This document shows positions 47,839-57,152 of a stretch of DNA of 64,000 bases, piece by piece. The DNA comes from [Clostridium] aerotolerans DSM 5434 (GTDB taxonomy: Bacteria > Bacillota > Clostridia > Lachnospirales > Lachnospiraceae): the NCBI RefSeq assembly GCF_000687555.1, contig NZ_JHWJ01000002.1:310001-374000 (forward strand), given 5' to 3'. Under the pieces are notes generated by a model that did not search any database, was not told where the DNA came from, and saw nothing but the letters and a program-made list of their open reading frames with translations. The position numbers and the translations under genes were made by a program. How positions within the stretch are numbered: position 1 is the stretch's first letter; each line of letters begins with the position of its first letter.

Positions 47839-49642
47839 CTAATTTCAGTACGCTCATAAATGCCTTCTGCGGTATCTCAACGTTACCGACCTGGCGCATA
47901 CGTTTTTTACCTTCTTTCTGTTTTTCCAGAAGTTTTTTCTTACGTGAAATATCACCGCCATAGCATTTGGCAAGAACGTCTTTTCGCATAGCCTTAACGG
48001 TTTCACGGGCAATGATCTTGCCGCCAATAGCAGCCTGAATGGGAATTTCAAAAAGCTGTCTCGGTATTTCATCTTTTAACTTCTCACACATTCTTCTGCC
48101 TCTGTCGTAGGCTGATTCTGCATGAACGATAAAGGACAGAGCATCCACTTCTTCTTTGTTGACAAGAATATCCAGCTTCACTAATTCTGAGCGCTCATAG
48201 CCCTTTAATTCATAATCAAAGGAAGCGTAGCCTTTGGAACGGGACTTTAATGCGTCAAAGAAATCGTAAATGATTTCATTTAACGGAAGTTCATATTTTA
48301 ATAAAGCTCTTGTTGTCTCCATATATTCCATGCCAAGGTACACACCGCGGCGTTCCTGACAAAGGGACATAATGGCTCCAACGAATTCTGTGGTCACCAT
48401 GATTTCTGCACTGACAATGGGCTCTTCCATGTAATCGATTTCAGTTGGGTCAGGAAGGTTTGAAGGGTTCGTAAGCTCCAGCTTCTCTCCATTTCTTTTA
48501 TAAACCCGGTAAACTACGCCTGGGGCTGTGGTTACAAGATCTAAGTTATATTCCCGTTCCAGACGTTCCTGAATTACCTCCAGATGAAGCAGACCTAAAA
48601 ATCCGCAACGAAAACCAAATCCAAGGGCAAGGGATGTTTCCGGCTCAAAGAACAGGGAAGCGTCGTTTAGCTGAAGCTTTTCCAGCGCCTCACGAAGGTC
48701 ATTGTAGCGGGCACCATCTGCGGGATATAAACCGCAATAAACCATGGAGGTTACTTTTTTGTATCCTGGAAGTGCCTCTGCGCAAGGTCTTGCCGCATGA
48801 GTGATGGTATCACCTACCGCAGTGTCTTTTACATTCTTGATGCTGGCGGTGAGATAACCTACCATACCTGCGCTTAACTGGTCACATGGAATAAACTGTC
48901 CGGCACCAAAATATCCTACCTCAACCACGTCTTCCACGGCTCCTGTGGCCATCATCCGTACTTTATCGCCTTTTTTAACGGTTCCTTCTTTCACTCGGAA
49001 GAATACGATAACTCCCTTATAGGAATCGTATAAAGAGTCAAAAATCAGGGCTCTTAATGGTGCCTCCGGATCTCCCTCTGGAGCAGGAATCTTTTCAACA
49101 ATCGCTTCCAGAACATCTTCCACATTCAGTCCGGTCTTTGCAGAAATGCGAGGAGCATCATGAGCTTCTAACCCGATAACGTCTTCGATTTCCTGTACGA
49201 CACGTTCTGGATCTGCGCTTGGAAGGTCAATTTTATTAAGAACGGGGAACACATCTAAGTTATGGTCCAGTGCCATATATACATTGGCAAGGGTCTGGGC
49301 TTCTATACCCTGGGAAGCATCTACGACTAAAATTGCGCCGTCACAGGCCGCAAGGCTTCTGGAGACCTCGTAGTTGAAATCCACATGACCTGGTGTGTCG
49401 ATCATGTTAAAAACGTACTCTTCTCCATCTTTAGCTTTGTATACGGTACGAACGGACTGGGCCTTGATGGTGATTCCTCTCTCTCGTTCCAAATCCATGT
49501 TGTCAAGGACCTGAGCCTGCATCTCTCTGCTGGTGAGCAGTCCGGTTTTCTCTATAATTCTGTCTGCAAGGGTTGACTTCCCGTGATCAATATGAGCGAT
49601 TATACAAAAATTGCGAATCTTATTCTGCTGGGCAGCTGCCAT
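47828..49642 (-). CDS. lepA: Elongation factor 4 (LepA)
   Basis: 604 residues. GTPase motifs [22 protein letters not shown] and NKIDLP, then EF-G-like domains and the LepA-specific C-terminus ([45 protein letters not shown], present at residues about 545-590). It back-translocates or remodels ribosomes during initiation or stress. Upstream of hemW, as in most Firmicutes. Confidence 0.97.
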   Translation of the reverse strand: MAAAQQNKIRNFCIIAHIDHGKSTLADRIIEKTGLLTSREMQAQVLDNMDLERERGITIKAQSVRTVYKAKDGEEYVFNMIDTPGHVDFNYEVSRSLAACDGAILVVDASQGIEAQTLANVYMALDHNLDVFPVLNKIDLPSADPERVVQEIEDVIGLEAHDAPRISAKTGLNVEDVLEAIVEKIPAPEGDPEAPLRALIFDSLYDSYKGVIVFFRVKEGTVKKGDKVRMMATGAVEDVVEVGYFGAGQFIPCDQLSAGMVGYLTASIKNVKDTAVGDTITHAARPCAEALPGYKKVTSMVYCGLYPADGARYNDLREALEKLQLNDASLFFEPETSLALGFGFRCGFLGLLHLEVIQERLEREYNLDLVTTAPGVVYRVYKRNGEKLELTNPSNLPDPTEIDYMEEPIVSAEIMVTTEFVGAIMSLCQERRGVYLGMEYMETTRALLKYELPLNEIIYDFFDALKSRSKGYASFDYELKGYERSELVKLDILVNKEEVDALSFIVHAESAYDRGRRMCEKLKDEIPRQLFEIPIQAAIGGKIIARETVKAMRKDVLAKCYGGDISRKKKLLEKQKEGKKRMRQVGNVEIPQKAFMSVLKLDDE

Positions 49643-49889
49643 AAAGTAAACTCCTCTTTTCTGATGTTTCTGTCTGGTCCCGGCGCTCTTAATGATTTAA
49701 GAGTCAAACCGCCTAAAACCTATGATATCCTTAAAAATATACCATTAAAATCACGGATTGTCCACTGTGAAAGCGTTGAAACACCCTGCAATTCCCTTGG
49801 AAAAATAAGGACGATTGTTTGTATACACATCATACCACTATTTTCGCTTGCAAATACTATAATTATGTATTAGAATAAAAGTAAAGGAA

Positions 49890-49997
49890 CAACCGCCCCA
49901 ACACAAGGGGTTGACCAAATACGAAGAATAGAAATCCCATCCTTATGACTCGGCAAAGTTTACAAGGGTGGTTTTTCTTTGCCTGTTACCAGGACTT
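49890..49997 (-). terminator. 3' structures of the toxin transcript
   Basis: Minus strand, after the toxin stop: GGCAAAG and CTTTGCC form a stem (49953-49959 and 49977-49983 region) enclosing ACCACCC, which can pair with the toxin SD (GGAGGTGGT). Farther on, CAACCCC and GGGGCGGTTG form a bulged terminator stem (49890-49913) followed by T-rich sequence. Confidence 0.55.
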
Positions 49998-50008
49998 TTT
50001 GAAAAACT

Positions 50009-50092
50009 CTACTTACAATTATAAAAAATAAAGGTAAGCAATGCTAAAATGAAAGAACCAAAAGCCATAATGTCTTTAAAGTCATATTTCAT
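50009..50092 (-). CDS. Putative holin-like type I toxin, 27 residues
   Basis: Too short for normal gene finding. The peptide starts MKYDFKDIMAFGSFILALLT and ends FIFYNCK: a short charged start, a single membrane segment and a Lys end. This is the pattern of the putative holin-like toxin family (TxpA/BsrG type). It has a very strong SD (GGGAGGTGGTG) six bases before the ATG and a leader of about 100 bases with TTGCAC-N17-TACCAT as a possible promoter at 50166-50194. The 3' part contains a SD-complementary ACCACCC. It lies alone in the 720-bp gap between lepA and spoIIP. The antitoxin would be an antisense RNA; a TATAAT at 49858 on the plus strand is a weak candidate for its promoter. Confidence 0.7.
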   Translation of the reverse strand: MKYDFKDIMAFGSFILALLTFIFYNCK

Positions 50093-50306
50093 ACGCACCA
50101 CCTCCCATCTATGTAGTGATGGAAGGCCAACACCCTCGCAGTGACACGATTGTTCCATAAGATTATGGTAACATATCCCATTTTTCAGTGCAATTATTTT
50201 TTACAAGATTTCTGCTGTTTTAATGCCTTTTATCTGATGAAAAAGGCTAAGATTCTGGCATCTTAATTTTTATATACAAACGTGATAAATCAGCTATTAT
50301 AAAAAC

Positions 50307-50341
50307 GGCCGGAAACCTGAAAGGAATACAGATTTCCGGCC
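50307..50341 (-). terminator. Terminator after spoIIP
   Basis: GGCCGGAAA (50307-50315) pairs exactly with TTTCCGGCC (50333-50341), and the minus-strand product continues into TTTTTATAAT. Confidence 0.85.
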
Positions 50342-50362
50342 TTACTATATTTATTCAATGTT

Positions 50363-51772
50363 CTAATTTCCCTGTAATACCATATCCAGAACTTCTGCTA
50401 ATGGGTCCATGGCATTCAGCGCTTCCTGATATGTATTGGTCTGGGCTCCTACTTCTATTAACGCAGACCTTGCCCTTAAATGCTGGTTATAGCGAAGTCC
50501 CTTTATGTATATCTTTCTTGTTAGATTTGGAAAATAAGCGGCCGCATCCAGCTGCATCTGGAAGCTGAAGGCCAGATTTTGTTCCCGATATGGATTTGCC
50601 AGGTATTCGATTGGGCCTTCCGGCGTCTGGCTGACACCGTTAAAAAACATTAGAGGGGCCGTAGGCTTTCCATTGACCTGATTGACCATATGCAGGCTTT
50701 CATTGACTCCATCTCTGTGAACATCCAGAACAACTTCTATAGATGGATTTTTCTGAAGAATTGCTGTGATTCCGTCCAGTGCATAGGTATAGGCCTTGTT
50801 TCTATCCAGTTTTCCATTTTGCAAATCGTAGACTGTAGTATCGTGAATGACATTATATCCTTTTTCTGTGAGAAGCTTAGTTAAATAGTTTCCTAATCCC
50901 ACAACGGTTGCATCTGGTTTTGCTGGTCCATGGTCGGCATATTCCTCCTGGGAATGGGTGTGGTAGATAAGAATCTGAGGTTTATCATTTCCCCCTTTTA
51001 AAGTGAAATCCTCTGCAAGGAATTTATCTGCCTTCATAAGGTCCCTGCCTGCTGTGGTGGAGGTATGAACGCTGTAAAAATGCTTCATCATATAATCATA
51101 ATCAACCAGCTGCTCTTTTAAATATGTAGTTCCTACAATGGGCCAGATACTGCTGGAGGCACAGGTTAGTGCGTCATTTTTCGTTATCGAAGGGTTATGC
51201 TCCTTCACCGGGCCAGTGTTTCCTGCTGGTTCCTGGGAAGCGGCTGCCTGGTCGGCTCCTCCACTGTTATCACCTGCATTTGCATGTTCTCCTCCTGCAT
51301 TGGCAGCCGGTATACCGGGATTTACAGATCCGTCTTCACCACTTTCCTCTCCTCCGTCATAAAGAAGAAAACCATGCTCTTCATAGAATTTACCACTTTC
51401 TATATAGCCTCGATAGGACGGATCCGCTTCTTCATAGTCAATGTCTCCCTTTTTCGTATCACCGGAGTAGCGGTAAAGAGGAGACTGGCTTACTAAAAAA
51501 TGAAACAGCGCGCTTCCTATGGATTCATTTTTTCTATCTATACTGCTTTTACTATTTTCTTCGTCCCACACGACCGCAGGATACTGGTGTCTCCAGATAT
51601 AGGAGACACCAAAGCCAGCGCCCTCTTTTACCAGCGACTCTGCTTTACTTAAATCTGCCTTTTTTCCAACTTCGGCAGCTTCTTTTATGCCTAAGAAAGC
51701 AGCCAGAATTAAGATTACTGCGATCATCATGTTTTTGATTATCCGGTTTATGAAACTGTTTCTCCTATTCAT
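50363..51772 (-). CDS. spoIIP: Stage II sporulation protein P
   Basis: 469 residues. One N-terminal membrane segment (MMIAVILILAAFLGI), a variable Gly/Ser/Asn-rich linker around residues 140-195, and the SpoIIP catalytic domain: ILIYHTHSQEEYADHGP with its zinc-binding His, VVLDVHRDGVNESLHMV with HRD, and GLRYNQHLRARSALIEVGAQTNTYQEAL. It is an amidase/endopeptidase of the DMP complex that drives engulfment. It follows gpr by 55 bp, the standard order. Confidence 0.95.
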   Translation of the reverse strand: MNRRNSFINRIIKNMMIAVILILAAFLGIKEAAEVGKKADLSKAESLVKEGAGFGVSYIWRHQYPAVVWDEENSKSSIDRKNESIGSALFHFLVSQSPLYRYSGDTKKGDIDYEEADPSYRGYIESGKFYEEHGFLLYDGGEESGEDGSVNPGIPAANAGGEHANAGDNSGGADQAAASQEPAGNTGPVKEHNPSITKNDALTCASSSIWPIVGTTYLKEQLVDYDYMMKHFYSVHTSTTAGRDLMKADKFLAEDFTLKGGNDKPQILIYHTHSQEEYADHGPAKPDATVVGLGNYLTKLLTEKGYNVIHDTTVYDLQNGKLDRNKAYTYALDGITAILQKNPSIEVVLDVHRDGVNESLHMVNQVNGKPTAPLMFFNGVSQTPEGPIEYLANPYREQNLAFSFQMQLDAAAYFPNLTRKIYIKGLRYNQHLRARSALIEVGAQTNTYQEALNAMDPLAEVLDMVLQGN

Positions 51773-51827
51773 AGCCGCCTTCCTGCATTATCATTCTTAA
51801 TATCCTATGCAGAAAGCCTGTCTTTTA

Positions 51828-52805
51828 CTACGAATCTTCCTGTCCCAAAAATGCCAGATGGATTCCTTCTGAAATGGTAAAGCTCAGTTCCTTGACTGTC
51901 TCATCAATATCAGGCGGTGTTACATAAAGTGGGCCAAATTCTGGTTCCAAAAGCTCCTTAATGAGATTATACTGTTCATCGGAGCTTAACTTTCCAACAA
52001 AATCACCCATGCCCTTTGTTTCCATGCTTTCTGATAATGCTCCGATCATTGCGGAGACGGTATCGTGAACAATGGCGGCGGCTCCCACAACCGTAGGAAC
52101 ACCAATTGCCATGACAGGGATACCAAGGCTGTCTTTCGTCAGGCTGTGCCTGTGATTTCCAACTCCAGAGCCAGGATGAATGCCTGTGTCCGTAAGCTGT
52201 ATGGTGGTTCCAAGACGTTTGACACTTCTTGCTGCCAGCGCATCAATGGCAATGATTAAGTCGGGTTTTGTCTCTTTGATGATTCCTTTTAATATTTCAG
52301 CACTTTCCATACCTGTTTGAGCCATAACGCCTGGTACAATGCCGCTGATGATTGGCATGCTTCTTCCTTTTAAAAAGTCATCTCCGTACTGAACCTTCAA
52401 ATGTCTTGTTACCTGGAGATTATTAAGAACTCTTGGGCCTAAGGAATCTGGTGTTACGGAAGAATTTCCAAGTCCTGCCACCAGGACATGAAAATCTGGT
52501 TTCCTGTATTTTTTCCCCTCCAGGAGATGTTCGATTTGAGAGGCCAGCTCTTCAGACACCTCCCTGTGATAATCTTCATCTTTCATGGAGAGCTCGTCTG
52601 CCTCCAGAGTAATGTAGGTGCCAATGGGCTTTCCCATTGCTTTTTCGCCTTTTTTGTCTAAAATTTTAACCTCTGTCATTTTAATACGGCTGCCGGATCT
52701 ATGCCATTCCCGCAGAGAAACGCCGGATATTTCACCGCCGTCACCAGGAAAGCTTTCCTTCTCCTCTACCGCGAGGTCTGTGCGCACTTCAAATGTGTTT
52801 TCCAT
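51828..52805 (-). CDS. gpr: Spore germination protease GPR
   Basis: 325 residues of peptidase family A25. It shows VRTDLAVEEKESFP (the region cut during zymogen activation), VLVAGLGNSSVTPDSLGPRV, DLIIAIDALAARSVKRLGTTIQL with the catalytic-type Asp, and PGSGVGNHRHSLTKDSLGIPVMAIGVPTVV. It degrades small acid-soluble spore proteins in germination. Divergent from rpsT. Confidence 0.96.
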   Translation of the reverse strand: MENTFEVRTDLAVEEKESFPGDGGEISGVSLREWHRSGSRIKMTEVKILDKKGEKAMGKPIGTYITLEADELSMKDEDYHREVSEELASQIEHLLEGKKYRKPDFHVLVAGLGNSSVTPDSLGPRVLNNLQVTRHLKVQYGDDFLKGRSMPIISGIVPGVMAQTGMESAEILKGIIKETKPDLIIAIDALAARSVKRLGTTIQLTDTGIHPGSGVGNHRHSLTKDSLGIPVMAIGVPTVVGAAAIVHDTVSAMIGALSESMETKGMGDFVGKLSSDEQYNLIKELLEPEFGPLYVTPPDIDETVKELSFTISEGIHLAFLGQEDS

Positions 52806-52982
52806 TTTTTCCTCCTTTCCAGCTTTTATAGGGTATTTTCTGCAAAAAAGCAGGAATTATGTATTGACATATGGGACGAAATTCGTTAGAATACAAAGGT
52901 ATGTTTACATTGAACTGTCCGTGTCCAGACTTTGATGCAAAACAAAGAATAATCATATATCAGTATATTGGAGGTGTACAGA

Positions 52983-53246
52983 TTGGCTAACATTAAATCT
53001 GCTAAAAAAAGAATCTTAGTTAACGAGACTAAGGCTGCAAGAAACAAAGCGATCAGATCCAAAGTGAAGACATCTATTAAGAAGGTAGACGCTGCTATTA
53101 TTGCCGGTGACAAGGCTGCTGCCCAGGCATCTTTAATCAGCGCTATCACAGAGATTGACAAGGCTACAACTAAAGGCGTTTATCATAAAAACAACGCTTC
53201 CAGAAAAGTATCCAGAATCTCTAAAGCTGTTAACGCAATGGCTTAA
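52983..53246 (+). CDS. rpsT: 30S ribosomal protein S20
   Basis: 87 residues, Lys/Ala-rich three-helix protein: LANIKSAKKRILVNETKAAR, SKVKTSIKKVDAAI, NNASRKVSRISKAVNAM. The start is the TTG at 52983, seven bases after GGAGGT; an upstream TTG at 52968 would consume the SD. It binds 16S rRNA in early 30S assembly. Confidence 0.96.
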   Translation: MANIKSAKKRILVNETKAARNKAIRSKVKTSIKKVDAAIIAGDKAAAQASLISAITEIDKATTKGVYHKNNASRKVSRISKAVNAMA

Positions 53247-53264
53247 ATTATAGAATAGTACGTG

Positions 53265-53300
53265 ATCCCATTCAGACTAACCCGCTGAGTGGGATTTTTT
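53265..53300 (+). terminator. Terminator of rpsT
   Basis: ATCCCATTCAG (53265-53275) pairs with CTGAGTGGGAT (53285-53295) with one mismatch, then TTTTTT. Confidence 0.88.
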
Positions 53301-53619
53301 GTTGTGTTTTAATTCTTTTTTGGGTTTTATTGATTGAGGAAATATAATAGGCGGGGCTGTTATAGATATCTGCTCTCTAGTTATTAGACATGAGGCAAAC
53401 TCTCAAACAGACTCCCGCCTTTTGCATAAGTTCTTAATAAATCTTTTTTTGATTTTCTATATAAGCTTTTATTTAATCATATAGGATTCTTATATAATCT
53501 GTTTTTAATCTATCTTGTATTTCTTTACTTTTTTGTAATCTTTTTTTGTTTAGTCTTTTTTGTTTAATCATCTGTATCATTCACATGTGGGAGTGCGTTT
53601 TTGATTCTACATCAATTTA
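53301..53619. other. AT-rich gap between rpsT and the phage lysis gene
   Basis: No gene is seen. There is one long-range dyad (GGCGGG with CTGTT at 53350-53361, AACAG and CCCGCC at 53406-53419) and then a T-rich stretch. This should contain the host/phage junction if the tail module belongs to an integrated element. No direct repeat that would mark an attachment site could be tested within the window. Confidence 0.4.
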
Positions 53620-54450
53620 CTATACCATTTTTAATGCACCTTTGTCATCGGTACTCAGGGAAATGGTTCCTTCCAGCATACTGCCGTCTTCTGTGGCACG
53701 ATATAGCTCATCTTTCCAGATGACCCACTGATCTTTTGCCATGGAGCCGTCACTGGTCAGGTAGTACCATTTTCCATCGGAACCGGTTTTCCAGGTGTCT
53801 TTTACCATATAGCCTGCATCATCAAACCAGTACCATTTCTCACCGTCTTTATACCAGTCGTTTCTTACAGGATTGCCAGTATCTCCCAGATAGAATTTCC
53901 ATCCGCTTTCTTCTTCTACCCAGCCTGACTTTATTTCAGCTGCTGTTACCAGACTTTCTTTAAAGTCCTGCCAGGTATGTTTTGTGTGATTGTATACATA
54001 AGGATTGGGGCAGATTTTTCCGGTGACGTCATAATGGCGGATGATGTGATCTTCTGGGACGCCGTATTTTTCCATCAGCATCTTAGTAAGCGCTTGAGCT
54101 TCTCTTACGGTTGCATCTTCAAAATACCAATCCCGGCTGGTATCGGACTGAACGCCTTTGTTTCTGACACACAGCTCGATTCCCAAGCTGTTGCTGTTAC
54201 GGCATTCCGGGTGTTTGTAGGTTTTGGCACCGCAATGCCAAGCAATGTTTTTGTCTTCTACGGACTGCCAGACTTCACCGCTAAAGCCTACAAAATAATG
54301 GGCGCTTGCTCCGATATATTGTGAGGCATAGTATTTACAGTTGGCTTCTGCTCCGCCCAGGGCTCCTACATAATGGATTACGATATATTTAATACGGCTG
54401 ATCTCGCCGTTTGAATAGTTATATGGTGTTAACAATTGATGAATTTCCAT
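53620..54450 (-). CDS. Phage N-acetylmuramoyl-L-alanine amidase (endolysin)
   Basis: 276 residues from the ATG at 54450 (AAGGAA upstream). Amidase_2 domain with zinc ligands: KYIVIHYVGALGG, the AHYFVGFSGEVWQSVED stretch and RHYDVTGKICPNP. The C-terminal third has aromatic wall-binding repeats (WKFYLGDTG, KWYWFDDAGYMVKDTWK, KWYYLTSDGSMAKDQWV). It cuts peptide from glycan for host lysis. It starts directly behind a small gene and is the last gene of the module. Confidence 0.93.
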   Translation of the reverse strand: MEIHQLLTPYNYSNGEISRIKYIVIHYVGALGGAEANCKYYASQYIGASAHYFVGFSGEVWQSVEDKNIAWHCGAKTYKHPECRNSNSLGIELCVRNKGVQSDTSRDWYFEDATVREAQALTKMLMEKYGVPEDHIIRHYDVTGKICPNPYVYNHTKHTWQDFKESLVTAAEIKSGWVEEESGWKFYLGDTGNPVRNDWYKDGEKWYWFDDAGYMVKDTWKTGSDGKWYYLTSDGSMAKDQWVIWKDELYRATEDGSMLEGTISLSTDDKGALKMV

Positions 54451-54451
54451 A

Positions 54452-54607
54452 TTAGATTCCTTCCCTTCTGCCTGAAAAACCCATATCATCCGGGTCAAAG
54501 GATTCCCGGAAACGTTTGATTTCTGAGTAATCGGCATCCTCTAGGTTCTCCTGGATTCCTATGAGCTCCAGACGCGACATATCTATCGTTGCTTCGCTTT
54601 TTACCAT
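54452..54607 (-). CDS. Small phage protein of unknown function
   Basis: 51 residues starting MVKSEATIDMSRLELIGI, acidic helix-forming middle (ENLEDADYSEIKRFRESF), ending GFSGRREGI. One base separates its stop from the amidase ATG, so it is likely co-translated. The start at 54607 follows GGTGGAGGG. I do not recognise a family; small genes of this kind are common in lysis modules. Confidence 0.55.
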   Translation of the reverse strand: MVKSEATIDMSRLELIGIQENLEDADYSEIKRFRESFDPDDMGFSGRREGI

Positions 54608-54788
54608 ACCCTCCACCTTGTCCTTTCTATATCTATTACATTTTATGATATGAAAGGGCAAGGTAGAATGTCCCGGGTGGGAAATGGGTGGGTGGGCTGG
54701 CTCTTTTTCTTTGTTATTTTGTGTAGATGAAGAAGAAAATTGGAAAGAGCTGTTTGGTGGGATGGCTAGGGTGATGGTAATAGCGATG

Positions 54789-55208
54789 TTATTTTGATGG
54801 TTCTGATTTCTGATTTAGGATATCAATGGCCTTGGATAATACGGCTGGGAGGGGTAAGCCCATGAGGCCAGCATTTTCCACGATTGATATTAATTCGTTT
54901 GCCATAAAACCGATGACTACGGTATCTCTTATGTAGTTTGTCCCGATGGATAAGTCGAGACGGTGGGCGATTAGGACAAAGAGCAGAGTCATGCTTTTTC
55001 TGCAAAGTCCCTTCCAACCGGCTCTTGATTCCAATGCGCCGGTTTCTGTTTTACTGCTGTTTTTGAAGATTCCGGCGACTGCCAGGCCGGAGAAAAAATC
55101 GATGCCCATGAAAAGGATTAGTGTTGCGATACCTGTGTCCCACCCTCCGAATAGTGATGCTATGATGCTGCCTGTTAGGCCTGTTGTTGTGCATATTATA
55201 TTTTTCAT
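54789..55208 (-). CDS. Phage holin (Cph1/TcdE-like)
   Basis: 139 residues: ICTTTGLTGSIIASLFGGWD, TLILFMGIDFFSGLAVAGIF, LLFVLIAHRLDLSIGTNYIRD, VVIGFMANELISIVENAGLMG. Three to four hydrophobic segments and the D-x-x-S-G motif are typical of the phage_holin_4 family that includes TcdE. It makes the membrane lesion that lets the amidase out. GAGGT is eight bases before the ATG. Confidence 0.92.
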   Translation of the reverse strand: MKNIICTTTGLTGSIIASLFGGWDTGIATLILFMGIDFFSGLAVAGIFKNSSKTETGALESRAGWKGLCRKSMTLLFVLIAHRLDLSIGTNYIRDTVVIGFMANELISIVENAGLMGLPLPAVLSKAIDILNQKSEPSK

Positions 55209-55282
55209 ATTATTTACCTCAATATTTTTGTTGCTAAATTATTAGTATATTTGTGTTTAAGATAACTTTTGGTTTTGCTTAA

Positions 55283-55606
55283 TATAATAGTGATTTAAAT
55301 ATTAACTTGCTTAGTGTTCTAAGTTCTGCAGATTCCTCACGTTTCAGATTTGATAGTTGGACAGTTAATAAAATTGTACGTAAGGGATAGGAGGTCTATT
55401 TTCATTGTCATTTTGTTTTATTAAAACAAGTAAATGATTGGAACGAGTATACTTTGGTTAATTTACCTACATAATTTAAATCATCTTATGAATTCAACGG
55501 TGAAAAATACGCGTCCTATAACGGTTCAACATATCTATTTCAGTATTTTGTAAGACCTTCTGGGACTATTTCAGTCAAAATGATAACGGTGCCCCTGCTG
55601 GATTAG
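55283..55606 (+). pseudogene. Decayed tail-fibre-like reading frame, opposite orientation
   Basis: One plus-strand frame reads SADSSRFRFDSWTVNKIVRK, stop, EVYFHCHFVLLKQVNDWNEY, TLVNLPT, stop, FKSSYEFNGEKYASYNGSTY, LFQYFVRPSGTISVKMITVP, then stops at 55604-55606. Stops at 55388 (TAG) and 55472 (TAA) break it, and no start is visible. Composition and the WNEYTLVNLP...SGTISVKM pattern resemble C-terminal receptor-binding parts of tail fibres. It points against all surrounding phage genes. Two different stop codons argue against recoding. Confidence 0.5.
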
Positions 55607-55643
55607 CTTGCACCTTGGAACTTACATACCTTGCAAGCTAATC
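55601..55643. repeat. 12-bp perfect inverted repeat between fibre 3' ends
   Basis: GATTAGCTTGCA (55601-55612) and TGCAAGCTAATC (55632-55643) with a 19-base loop. The left arm contains the stop of the reverse fibre remnant; the right arm begins two bases past the stop of the intact fibre gene. It could be a shared terminator (no T-run) or a relic recombination site. Confidence 0.6.
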
Positions 55644-55645
55644 AG

Positions 55646-56599
55646 TTAAGTATTTGCTTGAACCATCTTAGCTTCAATGTACCGCCATATTGGTAAATTG
55701 TTGGCAGCTGTATCCGCAAAGGTGCGGAAATATATAGGACACCCCGCATTAGTGGCATTATTATGGGGTATATAAATTTGAAAAGAAAGCCAAGCATAAT
55801 TATGTTTGCCGGTAATCAAAGCGCCATACCCGTAAGCATCGGCCGGAAATCCCTTCGTGTTTTTTGGCCTTTCTGATGATATTGTATGAAAGTATATTTT
55901 GTTTTCGACAAATAACCCGCTGTCTAAATTAATACTAGCCGTATCTGTTAGAGGAATAGGGGTGGTTAAAGAACTTAAATCACTATTTAATTTAGAATAT
56001 AAATCAAATAATGTTTTTCCATACCTTGCATCTAAAGCATATCCTTCAAACGTTGTATTTCCGTTATTTGCTAGCTTTCCTACAGTAATAATTCCAGTTT
56101 TAAAATTATTAAAATCTTGCATGAATTTTTTAACTTTTCCCAAAAATACATTAGATGTCTCTCCCTGATTTGGAATTGGAAACTCAGTCGCAATAGACTC
56201 TAATGAGCCAATCATAGTTTCAGAAATATCTCCCCCAGAAGCCCCAACCTTCCCATTCCAACTACTCTTCTCCGCATCACTAACAAACCGATGCACCGAA
56301 TCTGTCGCAACATCTTTTGCATGGCCTGAAAACGCCACATCTTTCATCTCCGAAAACCATTTCTTCACCTTACCAAAAGTAGATGACAATGTCTCCCCAG
56401 ACTCAATATTGTCCCTTAAAATCTCCTCTTCAAATTCAGTGACTGCCTCTGAAGCGTCCCCATTCTTATTCAGCTTCTTTTGATCCATTTCCGTCAGCGA
56501 ATCATCTAACATATCCATGGTTTTGTTATACTCTGATATATCGTAAAAATCATCAACCTCCGGCTTAGGAAGTTTATAATTGTTGGTTTTTTTTGCCAC
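55646..56599 (-). CDS. Phage tail fibre protein
   Basis: 317 residues from a GTG at 56599 (GAGGTG seven bases upstream). Start VAKKTNNYKLPKPEVDDFYD is typical of contractile-tail fibres in clostridial phages. The middle is helical with two stretches ending in GKVKKWFSEMKD and GKVKKFMQDFNNFKTG, a small internal repeat. The C-terminal 110 residues are beta-rich (PLTDTASINLDSG, YGYGALITGKHNYAWLSFQIY) like pyocin-knob parts. It overlaps the YmfQ-like gene by 26 bp. Confidence 0.82.
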   Translation of the reverse strand: MAKKTNNYKLPKPEVDDFYDISEYNKTMDMLDDSLTEMDQKKLNKNGDASEAVTEFEEEILRDNIESGETLSSTFGKVKKWFSEMKDVAFSGHAKDVATDSVHRFVSDAEKSSWNGKVGASGGDISETMIGSLESIATEFPIPNQGETSNVFLGKVKKFMQDFNNFKTGIITVGKLANNGNTTFEGYALDARYGKTLFDLYSKLNSDLSSLTTPIPLTDTASINLDSGLFVENKIYFHTISSERPKNTKGFPADAYGYGALITGKHNYAWLSFQIYIPHNNATNAGCPIYFRTFADTAANNLPIWRYIEAKMVQANT

Positions 56600-57152
56600 T
56601 GATAAGCACCTCATTTCTTATATGCCTGTGAGTCCAGGCTCCTAATTGTTTGTGTGTGTATTCGCTGAGCAAATGATGCTGATTATAAAGAAGGTCTAAA
56701 TCGATTACCATGTTGCAAGGCACAAATTCCTCCAGCATACGTTTCACTTCGTTTAAATTTCGTTTGCTCTTTAAGGCAACTCTTACAATAACCTTCTTTT
56801 CCGGATCAATCTCCAGCGTATATCCGTCTTCCCCACATAACACAGCAAGCCTCTGCCTTAATGTCACTTTTGTATAAGGGATGATCCGGTTCCATTTGGA
56901 AAGGACCTTAAATCTCCGGTCTGCCAGCGTATCCTTTGAGGATGCCTGTAAACGCAGCATTTGCTCATATCGGCGTATGTTCCCTAAATCGGAGCTCATG
57001 ATAAACTGATTGTCAAACAGCACTTCTGTTTCATTTTCCATGTGCTGGATTTCCGTCTGCAGGACCTCCTGAATGACTCTCATTTCTTCGTATTCCTTTA
57101 GAAAATCAGGAATATAGGACAGCAAATTAACTTCTCGAATCAATTTCAGCAC
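56574..57152 (-). CDS. YmfQ/DUF2313-like phage tail protein
   Basis: 192 residues. Pattern LLSYIPDFLKEYEEMRVIQEV, GNIRRYEQMLRLQASSKDTLADRRFKVLSKWN region, IIPYTKVTLRQRLAVLCGEDGYTLEID split here, and C-terminal MVIDLDLLYNQHHLLSEYTH. These proteins sit between baseplate J and the fibre in Mu- and PBSX-like phages and help join them. Overlaps both neighbours. Confidence 0.88.
   Translation of the reverse strand: MLKLIREVNLLSYIPDFLKEYEEMRVIQEVLQTEIQHMENETEVLFDNQFIMSSDLGNIRRYEQMLRLQASSKDTLADRRFKVLSKWNRIIPYTKVTLRQRLAVLCGEDGYTLEIDPEKKVIVRVALKSKRNLNEVKRMLEEFVPCNMVIDLDLLYNQHHLLSEYTHKQLGAWTHRHIRNEVLISGKKNQQL

Noticed and set aside
49583-49873. A 96-codon plus-strand frame at the lepA start
   Set aside because: Antisense to lepA for a third of its length, no SD and no coding character; the gap's real content is the toxin locus farther on.
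51169-51738. A 189-codon plus-strand frame inside spoIIP
   Set aside because: Shadow of the spoIIP linker and N-terminus; rich in Leu/His/Arg as expected for an antisense frame.
53340-53420. Attachment site of the phage module
   Set aside because: Only a loose dyad is seen; without the other end of the element no matching direct repeat can be shown.
55283-55606. Stop-codon recoding in the phage fibre remnant
   Set aside because: Both TAG and TAA interrupt the frame and neighbouring phage genes end normally with these codons.
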